In this document: positions 1-7,900 of the stretch, piece by piece | Layout of the letters: every line of letters starts with the position of its first letter | How positions within the stretch are numbered: the first letter of the stretch is position 1 | Assembly (NCBI GenBank): GCA_014728045.1 | Contig: WJMH01000007.1 | Span: 1-64,000 of the forward strand | Origin: Candidatus Omnitrophota bacterium | Lineage (GTDB): Bacteria > Omnitrophota > Gorgyraeia > Tantalellales > Tantalellaceae | Reading direction: 5' to 3' | Length of the DNA: 64,000 bases | Program-made: the position numbers and the translations under genes | The notes under the pieces: generated by a model | What the model was told of the DNA's origin: nothing | The model's database searches: none | The model's input: only the letters and a program-made list of their open reading frames with translations

Positions 1-60
1 CTCCCCCTGCTCCGCATAATGGCTCTAGACAATTAATTGCGGAGCCAAGAACCTTGGCGC
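1..60 (+). repeat. Small dispersed hairpin repeat, copy A
   Basis: This stretch is nearly identical to 3354-3413 and recognisably similar to 3887-3930. The core is a short inverted repeat with arms GCTCCGCA and TGCGGAGC around a roughly 20-nt AT-rich loop, preceded by a pyrimidine tract and followed by CCAAGA and GGCGC. It begins at the window edge, so it may be cut. It sits 13 nt beyond the stop of the leftward PPC gene. No coding capacity was seen. Confidence 0.7.
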
Positions 61-72
61 TCCCTTGCCTGC

Positions 73-492
73 TCACCGCCAAAGGCTCAATCCCGTCTCC
101 TGATCGAACTCTCTTGATAATTTACCTCCCGTAAGCTCTTTTATGTAATATTCGCCCGCGAATATCCTCGCTTCCGGCATGAGATGCCCGCCGTAACAGC
201 TGCCTTTATGATCGGCCAGTGTAATATGCGCGTGCACGAAGACCTCCCCGTCCTTATCGGATATATTGCCGGTGCATGAGGTTATCTCAAGTTTCTTATC
301 CAGGCTCGCGCATTCTGTGTATTCCTGCTCATTCTGTTTGTAATATCCAAGCTTCACCGAGTCCAGCGCCCCTATGACCGAGAACACTCCAAGGCGTATA
401 TCCTCTTTTTTACAAAGAGATGTTAACTCCTCCAGCAGGTCTGACCTGTGCTTGAGCCTGCCCATGAAGATCCTTCCCTGTTTCAGCTGCAT
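73..492 (-). CDS. PPC (DUF296) domain protein
   Basis: The 139-residue product matches the PPC/PCC (DUF296) fold known from plant AT-hook proteins and from stand-alone bacterial homologues of about this length. The family signature is visible: a GALDSVKLGYY strand early on, the HAHITLAD segment, and the GGHL motif at about residues 100-105. In the trimeric family fold the histidines and acidic residue of HAHITLAD may bind metal. Bacterial members have no settled function, and plant ones bind DNA through extra motifs absent here. The start is well placed behind GGAGGAG. A glutaredoxin-like gene lies 35 nt upstream in the same direction, so the two may be co-transcribed. Confidence 0.88.
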   Translation of the reverse strand: MQLKQGRIFMGRLKHRSDLLEELTSLCKKEDIRLGVFSVIGALDSVKLGYYKQNEQEYTECASLDKKLEITSCTGNISDKDGEVFVHAHITLADHKGSCYGGHLMPEARIFAGEYYIKELTGGKLSREFDQETGLSLWR

Positions 493-527
493 AAAAACTC
501 CTCCTTGCCGATTTCTCTTCCCTGGAA

Positions 528-815
528 CTACTCCACATTCCCCTCTTCATCACAGTAACAGGCATCCGTCTGGAACTTTTCCCAGAGAGCCTTGAATTTT
601 TCAAGTTTTTCAAGGTGTTTACGTATATTATCGCTTCCTTTGACGACTTGCTTCTCATCTACCAGAACAGGCGGTTTTGAGCCCTCTGGAAGGCTCTCAG
701 GGAGCTTTTCTCCCTTTTCGAGGGTGATTACCTTATGGGCGAGCACCATCTCCTCCAGGGCGTCCTGGACGGCCTGGCACCACTTGCAATCCCTGGTCCT
801 GTAAAAATAGATCAT
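528..815 (-). CDS. Glutaredoxin-like thioredoxin-fold protein
   Basis: This 95-residue protein opens with a beta strand followed by a CKWC active-site pair at residues 11-14, the position expected for glutaredoxins. A PPVLVDEKQVVKGSDNI segment carries the cis-proline and the helix-capping region used to bind thiol substrates. A C-terminal extension with CYC and acidic residues is not part of the core fold. The likely role is cytoplasmic dithiol exchange, but the physiological partner is unknown. The start follows a GGGGGGAGGGG ribosome site. A terminator-like hairpin with a T tract lies 27 nt upstream of the start on the same strand, which suggests transcription is controlled by premature termination. 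Confidence 0.8.
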   Translation of the reverse strand: MIYFYRTRDCKWCQAVQDALEEMVLAHKVITLEKGEKLPESLPEGSKPPVLVDEKQVVKGSDNIRKHLEKLEKFKALWEKFQTDACYCDEEGNVE

Positions 816-836
816 ATCCCCTCCCCCCTATAAACC

Positions 837-869
837 AAAAAGGCAACCCCTCCTTCCGGAGAAGTCGCC
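837..869 (-). terminator. Terminator-like hairpin in the glutaredoxin leader
   Basis: On the leftward strand, GGCGACTTCTCC, a GGAA loop and GGAGGGGTTGCC form a 12-bp stem (several G-U pairs) followed by TTTTT. It lies 5' of the glutaredoxin gene and there is no leftward gene immediately upstream that it would terminate, so a leader attenuator is possible. Upstream on the same strand, a short reading frame starting MNNYWVRRLL runs into the stem. Confidence 0.55.
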
Positions 870-1056
870 TCACCCAGTAGTTGTTCATTTACCCGCGGTC
901 ACTTACTGTCCCTCTATTGGTGGTCAATATCCATAAAGGCTGAATAAATGTATTATACACCCGGGATCTCTCTATTACAAATCCTCAGGGGGGATCTCCT
1001 GTTCTCTCACCCGCCTGCAGTATCCTTATCTTCACTGAAAATAAATACCCAGCTGG

Positions 1057-1084
1057 TTGTACAAACTATAAAATATGCTATAAT
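1057..1084 (+). promoter_or_regulatory. Sigma-70-type promoter of the ligand-gated channel gene
   Basis: TTGTAC, a 16-nt spacer and TATAAT, with an extended -10 (TGCTATAAT), point rightward. The predicted start of transcription is near 1091, about 30 nt before the ATG at 1122. The rest of 816-1121 holds only the leader hairpin described separately. Confidence 0.75.
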
Positions 1085-1121
1085 TTCTTTAAATTGCACA
1101 ATTAAAAGAAAAGAGGCCGCT

Positions 1122-2258
1122 ATGTTGAAACGCATTATCCTTTGTTTTCTTTTCGTTATATTCTTCAGCCCCCTGGCGTCTGGCGAAAAACCCGCTGAAG
1201 TCCGGAAAAAGGACATAGTCAAGGAAGCCGCCCGCGAGATTGATCAGGCCGTTGATGAAGAAGCGGTAAAGGCCGTTTCCGCAGACATAGTCGAGGAGGT
1301 AAAGCAAGCCCACGTCCAGAGGGACGTACAGGTAACCCGCCCGCTCAGGGACCAAGGCCCCACTCAGGTCCGGGTCTCGGTCTATGTGGTCGATATAGAC
1401 GACGTTGATACGGCAAGCCAGAAATTCGACGCGAACGTGTATTACGAATTCACCTGGAACGACCCCCGCCTCGCCGGGCAGTATGATGAAAAGGTGCGTA
1501 AACCCCTCGGTGCGGTGTGGCACCCCCAGATGCAGTTCATCAACCAGCAGCGACTCTGGGAAACCTATCCTCGGCAGGTTGAAATATATCCCGACGGAAG
1601 GGTCGTCTACAAGCAGCGCTCCTGGGGTTCTTTCTCGCAGCCTCTTAAGCTGAAGGATTTTCCATTCGACAAACAGTCCTTTAACATCCTCCTTACCGCG
1701 TCCAGGTACACCGATCAGGAAGTGCGGTTCCAGAATAATGAGGATCTCCCGTGCGGGATAGCGGAGGAGGTCTCCGTCGCCGACTGGAGGATAATCGGGC
1801 TGGAAGCCGGCCCCGTTCCCTCTCCCCTTGCTCTTGACAAGAAAGTATTTTCCCTGTCAATAAAAGCCGCCCGCGTTTCAGGGTATTATATCATCCAGAT
1901 AATAGTGCCTTTACTCTTCATTATCATGATGTCCTGGATCGTTTTCTGGATAGACCCCACGGAAACGGGCACACAGCTTTCGATAGGGACAACGGCCATG
2001 CTCACGCTCATCGCTTTCAGGTTCATGACCGGTATTACCCTACCTAAAATAGAATACCTGACAAGGCTTGATTATTTTATTCTGGTCGCGACCATCCTGG
2101 TCTTTCTGGCCCTTATAGAAGTGGTGATAACATCCTGGTTCGCGAGGTCCGGCAGGATCGGAACGGCCAGGAAAATCGATCTTGTGGCCAGGGTCGCTTT
2201 TCCCCTGGTCTTTGTTCTTGCTGCACTGGAAACTCTCTTATTCCGGGTATTGATGTAG
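1122..2258 (+). CDS. Prokaryotic pentameric ligand-gated ion channel
   Basis: This 378-residue protein belongs to the Cys-loop superfamily in its bacterial form (GLIC/ELIC type). A signal peptide (MLKRIILCFLFVIFF) is followed by an unusual charged helical stretch of about 60 residues. The extracellular ligand-binding beta domain ends in the FPFD motif at residues 180-183, without the loop cysteines, as is usual in bacteria. Four membrane helices start near residue 253, with SWIVFWIDP at the end of the first, and the short M3-M4 loop expected of bacterial channels. I chose the ATG at 1122 because it sits 38 nt after the promoter -10 and begins the signal peptide; a longer reading frame from 948 would start upstream of the promoter. 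The ligand is unknown. Confidence 0.93.
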   Translation: MLKRIILCFLFVIFFSPLASGEKPAEVRKKDIVKEAAREIDQAVDEEAVKAVSADIVEEVKQAHVQRDVQVTRPLRDQGPTQVRVSVYVVDIDDVDTASQKFDANVYYEFTWNDPRLAGQYDEKVRKPLGAVWHPQMQFINQQRLWETYPRQVEIYPDGRVVYKQRSWGSFSQPLKLKDFPFDKQSFNILLTASRYTDQEVRFQNNEDLPCGIAEEVSVADWRIIGLEAGPVPSPLALDKKVFSLSIKAARVSGYYIIQIIVPLLFIIMMSWIVFWIDPTETGTQLSIGTTAMLTLIAFRFMTGITLPKIEYLTRLDYFILVATILVFLALIEVVITSWFARSGRIGTARKIDLVARVAFPLVFVLAALETLLFRVLM

Positions 2259-2413
2259 CCGGCTCGGGATCATTACCCTGACCAGTGAAGGGCCCTTCCC
2301 AGGTTAAGGGCCTCGATGTTCACCTGGTCCAAGGGTTCTGTCCGTTTGAAATGTACGCGGCAATGGGTTACAATAAATCATTGATATATTTGTAGGAACA
2401 TAAGGTTATCGAC

Positions 2414-3040
2414 ATGTCCATGACCAAAGCCGGAATTATAATAGTCTTATTGAACCTCATAGTGGTCGCCACTGCCCTTTTCCTCGGGGAGACCCCGGAT
2501 GAGTATTTTGCCGAAGGCGCGCTGGCCACTTATATCTCTTTTATCCAGCTCGCGTTAATATCCGTTCTCTGCTGGTTCGTCTTCAGGATCAAAAGAACGG
2601 CTATATGGATCGTTATTTGCGCGGGGTTCGCTTTTCTGGCGCTTGATGAGGTCATAATGATCCATGAGAAGATAGATATGTTCATCCACTGGCTTTTCCG
2701 GATGGAGGAGACCGCCCTTACCGACAGGATAGATGACCTTGTTATACTTGCCTATGCCGCAGTGGGATTGGGAGTTCTCTATCGCTACCGCAAAGAGTTC
2801 TACTCCCTCAAAAAAGCGGCCCCCGCCCTTATCGCGGGGGTTCTTTTCATGGGGATAATGGTTGCCGGGGATATTATCTCGAACCGCGCGGACATACTTA
2901 CCGACCCCCTTCTCCGCTCCTGGGTATCGGCCATGGAAGATGCGTTCAAGCTTTTCGCCGAAGGCGCCTTTCTTTTTGCCGCGTATTACTCTTACCGGAT
3001 GAATAAAGTCTCTTTTCCGGGCAAGTGGCAGGTTGTTTGA
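2414..3040 (+). CDS. Integral membrane protein of unknown function
   Basis: The 208-residue product has about six hydrophobic helices: residues 5-24, 36-58, 63-82, 108-128, 138-156 and a weaker C-terminal one. A conserved-looking LDEVIMIHEKID segment follows the third helix and places acidic and His residues at the membrane surface. I do not recognise the family. The gene follows the channel gene in the same direction after 155 nt, and could be co-transcribed or separately promoted. The start is chosen at the first ATG; a second ATG two codons later is equally possible. Confidence 0.75.
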   Translation: MSMTKAGIIIVLLNLIVVATALFLGETPDEYFAEGALATYISFIQLALISVLCWFVFRIKRTAIWIVICAGFAFLALDEVIMIHEKIDMFIHWLFRMEETALTDRIDDLVILAYAAVGLGVLYRYRKEFYSLKKAAPALIAGVLFMGIMVAGDIISNRADILTDPLLRSWVSAMEDAFKLFAEGAFLFAAYYSYRMNKVSFPGKWQVV

Positions 3041-3095
3041 TCGTTATATCTGCCGCGTGCAGCCTCTCGGCGTTACCTTTTTCCGGTGACTTATA

Positions 3096-3281
3096 TCATT
3101 CCTCGAAGTGCACGCTTTTATTTATGTCCCTTCCAGCTGCCCTGTTGGCAAGCCAGCATATCGGGCAGATCTTTTCAAAAACCCGCGCCATGCGGTAAAG
3201 GAAAGTAGGCCTCCTGCAGCTTCTTGTGTACCTGCAGGTCGGGCACTTGGAGCAGATCTTTATCCAGATGTTAGAATGCAT
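3096..3281 (-). CDS. Small Cys-rich protein, possible zinc ribbon
   Basis: This 61-residue protein has CSKCPTC near residues 10-16, a further Cys after it, and a CPIC pair near residues 39-42, with many Arg and Lys residues. The spacing suggests two CxxC knuckles that could bind one zinc or an iron-sulphur cluster. The ATG at 3281 is chosen because AGGAG lies 6 nt before it; an in-frame extension upstream runs into the dispersed repeat and lacks a ribosome site. The family is not recognised, and expression is not certain. Confidence 0.55.
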   Translation of the reverse strand: MHSNIWIKICSKCPTCRYTRSCRRPTFLYRMARVFEKICPICWLANRAAGRDINKSVHFEE

Positions 3282-3353
3282 GTCAGCTCCTCTTTTTAAA
3301 CCATATCTATTATACTGCTCGGGGCTATATCCCCGGGTTTCATATTGATCATC

Positions 3354-3413
3354 TTCCCCCTGCTCCGCATAATGACGCAAGCCAATTAATTGCGGAGCCA
3401 AGACCCCTGGCGC
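3354..3413 (+). repeat. Small dispersed hairpin repeat, copy B
   Basis: This is the best-preserved copy of the element also seen at 1-60 and 3887-3930. Arms TGCTCCGCA and TGCGGAGCCA are identical to copy A, while the loop differs by a few bases. It lies between the start of the small Cys-rich gene and the cspA terminator. Confidence 0.7.
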
Positions 3414-3453
3414 CAGACTCGGTCAACCTGAAACGCCCCATACCGGTCCTTGT

Positions 3454-3498
3454 AAAAAAAACAAGGCCCGGCGTTATGTAACTTTACCGGACCTTGTT
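3454..3498 (-). terminator. Rho-independent terminator of cspA
   Basis: On the leftward strand, AACAAGGTCCGG pairs with CCGGGCCTTGTT (12 bp, one G-U), followed by a run of about eight T. It starts 13 nt after the cspA stop codon, so it ends the monocistronic cspA transcript. Confidence 0.88.
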
Positions 3499-3511
3499 TA
3501 TCTTGAGCGGA

Positions 3512-3712
3512 TTACAGCTTTACTACATTTACGGCCATCGGCCCCTTGGCGCCCTGCTGAATCTCGAATTCAACAGCTTGCCCTTCTTCGAGGGACTTGT
3601 AACCTTCACCCTGGATCTCGTTATGATGCACGAATACATCATCACCGGATTCAGGAGCAATAAATCCATAACCTTTTTGGTTATTGAACCATTTTACTGT
3701 GCCTTTTACCAT
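3512..3712 (-). CDS. cspA: Cold-shock protein, CspA family
   Basis: This is a complete 66-residue cold-shock domain. The two nucleic-acid-binding motifs are intact: KGYGFI (RNP1) and VFVHH (RNP2), with the surface aromatics WF near the N-terminus. Such proteins bind single-stranded RNA and DNA and melt structured mRNA. The start follows GGAGG. The gene is monocistronic, with its own near-consensus promoter, a leader of about 110 nt holding a terminator-like hairpin, and a strong terminator 3'. Whether it is actually induced by cold cannot be read from sequence; the family includes constitutive members. Confidence 0.95.
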   Translation of the reverse strand: MVKGTVKWFNNQKGYGFIAPESGDDVFVHHNEIQGEGYKSLEEGQAVEFEIQQGAKGPMAVNVVKL

Positions 3713-3760
3713 TATAAACTACCTCCTTCCGCATTTTTTATAGTAAATAATGGTAAGTAT

Positions 3761-3796
3761 AAAAAAACCACAAGGTGTACGTTTCCAACCTTGTGG
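3761..3796 (-). promoter_or_regulatory. Terminator-like hairpin in the cspA leader
   Basis: CCACAAGGT and ACCTTGTGG form a perfect 9-bp stem around an 11-nt loop, followed on the leftward strand by seven T. It lies downstream of the cspA promoter and about 50 nt upstream of the start codon, so full-length cspA mRNA requires read-through. The arms resemble those in the FKBP leader at 14905-14942. Confidence 0.75.
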
Positions 3797-3831
3797 GATA
3801 AACTTTACGCCTTATTTACTAACTTTCATAT

Positions 3832-3859
3832 ATTATATCACAATTCCCGGAACTGTCAA
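3832..3859 (-). promoter_or_regulatory. Consensus sigma-70-type promoter of cspA
   Basis: On the leftward strand TTGACA is followed by a 16-nt spacer and TATAAT, one of the best consensus promoters in the window. Transcription should begin near 3825, about 113 nt before the cspA start codon. Confidence 0.88.
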
Positions 3860-3886
3860 GAAAAATATCCGCCATGACCGGTCTTA

Positions 3887-3930
3887 ATCCTGTTCCGCAT
3901 AATGAGCCGCATACCATTAATCGAGGAGCC
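3887..3930 (+). repeat. Small dispersed hairpin repeat, diverged copy C
   Basis: TTCCGCATAATGA, CATTAAT and GGAGCC line up with copies A and B, but the right arm has mutated so the stem is weaker. It sits 38 nt beyond the stop codon of the leftward flavodoxin-ferredoxin gene. Confidence 0.5.
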
Positions 3931-3967
3931 TCTTCCACGGGTGATTTCCTTCACCGGTCAACCCGGA

Positions 3968-4780
3968 CTACCTGTACTCGACCGGCTTTATATCGGGTGA
4001 GGGGCCTTTATACCGGCGGTACCTTTCAGTGTCCCGGCTGGCCTTGTCAACGAGAACCGCGAAAGCCGGGCAGAGGTTGTAGCACTTCATGCAGAGGATG
4101 CATTTATCCCCGAAGACAGCGCCCTTGCCGGGGTCTATCTCTATGTTCTCCACAGGGCACATCCTGTAGCAGAGGCCGCACCTGGTGCACCTATCGCTGT
4201 CGCAGATAAAGAACTTCCTGGCATAATCGGTGAATGGCTTAAGGCCCGCTCTCTGGACCCATCCGAAGAGCCTTGAAAAGGGGCTCACCCCGTCAACTTT
4301 CCCCTCGCCTTCAAGGACCGAGGAGCATATTTTCTCAAGGCGCCGGGAAGCCTCTTTCAGTATTTTCTGCTTTTTATCCTCATCCGGCACCTTCCACAGG
4401 TTCCACCCGGGTATATTTATGTTTATCGGCATGAACAGGTGGTCTATGTAGAACGCATCATAGCCCTTTTTCCCGAGGAGCTTTTTCCAGTACATGCCGG
4501 TATCCCCGGTAAAGACAGCGCAGTTTCCCACCAGGAAGACCTTCCTGCCCTCTGCTCCAGGCAAACCTTCCAGCCTCTCCCTCACGGGATCGGGCATGTT
4601 GGATCCCCAGACGGGATAGAGAACCCCCAGCATATCACAGTTTTCGCTGAATTCCTTTCCCGCGGTGACCGCGTCGAAGAGCCTGACCGTGTGCCCCTCT
4701 TCTTCCATGAAGCTCTTTGCTTTCCGGGCAAGCCAGAGAGTGTTGCCGGTTGAAGTAAAGTACAGGATATTTATGACCAC
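3968..4780 (-). CDS. EFR1-family flavodoxin-ferredoxin fusion
   Basis: The 270-residue protein joins an N-terminal flavodoxin-like domain to a C-terminal double [4Fe-4S] ferredoxin. The FMN phosphate loop is seen as YFTSTGNTLWLA at residues 7-18, with YPVWGSNMP for a second contact. The ferredoxin clusters are CTRCGLCYRMCP and CILCMKCYNLCP in the last third. Members of this family are cytoplasmic electron carriers in anaerobes; the partner enzyme here is unknown. Translation starts at GTG, 7 nt after GGGGG. A stretch of 141 nt with no recognisable signal separates it from the giant gene upstream. Confidence 0.9.
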   Translation of the reverse strand: MVINILYFTSTGNTLWLARKAKSFMEEEGHTVRLFDAVTAGKEFSENCDMLGVLYPVWGSNMPDPVRERLEGLPGAEGRKVFLVGNCAVFTGDTGMYWKKLLGKKGYDAFYIDHLFMPININIPGWNLWKVPDEDKKQKILKEASRRLEKICSSVLEGEGKVDGVSPFSRLFGWVQRAGLKPFTDYARKFFICDSDRCTRCGLCYRMCPVENIEIDPGKGAVFGDKCILCMKCYNLCPAFAVLVDKASRDTERYRRYKGPSPDIKPVEYR

Positions 4781-4921
4781 CTGTGCCCCCTTTAGGTATT
4801 TACAGGATATTCTATCACTTTATTCTGCCGGGTGCCATCTAAAAGGTGGGAGTTTCACTTAAAAGATCGGGATAGAGTGAATCCATCCAGGGTGGAATAT
4901 ATGAGCCGCGAAAAACTATTA

Positions 4922-7900
4922 TTACGCGGCCTGTATAAGGGCAAGCATGTTCTCGTTCAGGTCGCGCAGCTGGTCGTATTTAAGTCTTTCCACCGGCGGC
5001 AGGTAGAAAATAACTGTTTTAGCGAACTCCTTAACGTCGCTTACCGCGGGAGGCAGTTTGCCCGTGAGGAGCCTGTATATATTCCTGAGTGCTGATATGT
5101 TCTCGGCATGATATGCCCTTAACGCAGCCAAAACGCCTTCGAACTGCCTGAATTCGCCAAGTTCTCCTTCGAAAACAAGGCCCTGTATTCCTTTGGCGTC
5201 AAGTTCAAGCATGATATCCCTGCTCGTGCAGGCCGCCATTACTATGTTATTGGGGTCCTGCGCAAGTTCTGCCGCTTTTGGTATGAGTTTCTCCCCCTCT
5301 CCCTCGACAAGAAGTATCCTCTCGGGTGAACCCGCTTTTATAAGAGCCTGGCTCAGGCTTTGCATGGCCGTTTGCTGGCCGGCAGGTATCATCGATACCG
5401 GTATCACGTGCCACAGCGTCTTATCTTCAGAAATAGCCGGTTCTATGGAGAGATTGGTAAGGTGTATCTTCTCTGCCGTTATCCTGATAACTGACTTGCG
5501 TATGTCGGATATCACATCGGGAGCAAGTTGCGTACGGCAGCTTTCCATCTGGGGTATCCTCTCCCTGAGCTCGGCCACCTCCTCTTCGGTAAGGGCTGCG
5601 ACCATCGGGCTGAGTTTGTAGATGTAAGCCTCGCCCCTGTTGCGTCTTGTGAGGTTCGTGACCGCTAAGAACCCAAGGTTCTTGAGAAAGTCAAGCTCCC
5701 TCTCCACCGTGACCGGTGAATACTCCTGGCCGTTATCCTTCCGGCTGCGCCACGAGGCGGAATTCTCCGCGGAAATATCCTTGCCGGCTAAGGCTTCACG
5801 GTTGCGGATAAGGTCGGCTAAAGCCTCCCCCGGAGAGCCGAGCCCGTCCTTTTCAGCTATGAGCTCCTCTTCCGCTACGGACCTTACCCTCAATAACTCC
5901 GCCGCTTCCACTACCTTGCCTTCGGCCATGTATTGTTCTATTGGTTCGTTGATAAGAGCGAGAATTTCCCTGAGAGAACGGATACGCAGCCATTTCATGA
6001 AGGACTCGCCATCGGCGAGCTCCCTTAAGAAACTGAGCTGTTCTTCGCTCATTCCCTCAACATCATGGAAAGTGAGGTCCTCAATGGTCTCCGATTCCGA
6101 ATCCTTGTATCCCCAGAGCCTGAGTCCGGTCCTTCTGCCGTCCTTATCCCTCTTGAGGAAAGTAAGCACCGCACCTCTGTTGGCGTATCCTTCGGACATC
6201 TCGTAGTCTATATGCAAAATGCCGCTGCCAGTGTCGGTAAATATGTTCACGAAAGGCATTTGGGTATCGCCCTTGGCGAACTTCTTACGTTCATTGTGCC
6301 CCAGTATCATCATGAATGACACCGGACGGGCTGAATACTCCTGTACGGGGAAACCGAGTATATCCGCTCCCAGTTCGGCCGGTCCGCCCAGGTCGACGAA
6401 CTCCCTGACCGCGGCCGCTTTAGCGTAGGCTTTCTTGTCGGAATACCATTCATTTATGATGGTAAGGGCCTCGCCCACCTCTTCCCACATCTTTTTCCGG
6501 AAAGCGTGGGAATCGGGTATTTCCCGGTAGCCGATGAAAAAATTGCGTATGTCTTCCTGCATCATTTCAAGCGCGGGAAGGCCTTTAAGCTCTTTGTATT
6601 CGACCGTCAGTTTTTTCGTCTCCGGGTCAAAAGGCAGTATCCCGTGCATATGGAGGTTCCCGAACATGTCAACGTAGAAAAGCCTGAGGTTCTGCAGGTC
6701 CCAGAGGGTTTTCTCCATCACTTCAGGAGCTCTCCTGTAATTGTCCAGTGTGACTATGTCTATCTCTATCGGCTTTATGTCAAGCCCGTGTCCGGCATTT
6801 ATCTGGGCTATGATCTCATTCCTCCGGTCCAGCTCGGCTCTGAGATAAGCAAGTGTCTTTTTCAGGATATTGGGGAGCTTGACCTCCTCCTTGCGCTGGT
6901 AATCCGGATCGTTCCTGTGGGCTTCATTCTCCGACCGTATCTTGGCGTTTATCTTTTTCTTGGCCTTGAGGTCGCTGTCGAACTCGCAGCGCTTTGAAGC
7001 TATATCGATCTTTTCTATCTCATCTATGCCGTTAAGCCGCAGCACCTCGTTAACGCGGCTAATCGCTTTGTTGGCCCTGCGCTCGTTTACCTGGTCTATT
7101 TCTATATTCCCCCATCCGGCATGCTCAAAAGCGTCCCGCGCCCAGTACCCTATATGATGGTTCTTATTGGCCTTGAGACGATAGTCCACTTCAACAAGCC
7201 TTTCTTCCAGTTCTTCGCGGAGCCTTTGCGCCTCTTCCTTCTCGCCCTTCTCTTCGGCGATGCCTATAAGTTTACCGTAGGTATCGCGCAGCCTGTCCGT
7301 TACCACATCAAAGTATTCGTGGACCCCAAGAACTGAGATGGCCCTCCAGAAATCATGATTGCCGGTTATGGGCTTGAGTTTACGAGACTGGTTGAGCCAG
7401 GATACAAGCTCGTAAGTGCCGACCGGGTCATTGCCCCTGTCGTATTTATCGCTGAGCCCGGCGAACCTGAGGTTAAGTTCGTCCACGTTGATGTTTTCCT
7501 CGGCAAGTATCCTTTTGAGGTCTTCAACGTTATTTATCCTGCTGTAGCCACCTTCATCAAGACCGAGAGCGAAACCTATAAGAGAGGCCGCTCTTCGATG
7601 TCCGCCGTGAAGGTCCTGCATGGTCACCAGTTTCGGCAGGTTCCCCCTTCCCGGCATGTCCAGTTCTTTTTCGATCTCTCCTATCAGCCACCGGAGCTCT
7701 ATTATTCTTCTTTCCTTGGCGGAATTATCGAAAAGTATCTGGTTGAAGGCGAATTTGACGTTCTTGTTGTCTATAACAGAATATCCCCTGCCTACTTTTG
7801 AGAGCGTGTTAGCGAGATAGCGATGCTCCTCCGGAGACAGCATCCTGTCACCTTTGTCCATCTCAAGATGCATCTTTTTGAATATGAGCCTTATCATATG

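Noticed and set aside
1-60. The dispersed hairpin as an integron attC site
   Set aside because: It lacks the RYYYAAC/GTTRRRY core sites and there is no integrase gene.
948-1121. Upstream extension of the ligand-gated channel reading frame
   Set aside because: It starts before the promoter -10 at 1079-1084 and would bury the signal peptide; the ATG at 1122 fits better.
3354-3413. The dispersed hairpin as an ordinary terminator
   Set aside because: No T tract follows the stem in either direction, and cspA already has a strong terminator.
3494-4209. Rightward open frames across cspA and the EFR1 gene
   Set aside because: They lie antisense to clear genes, span the cspA promoter and leader, and show no protein family pattern.
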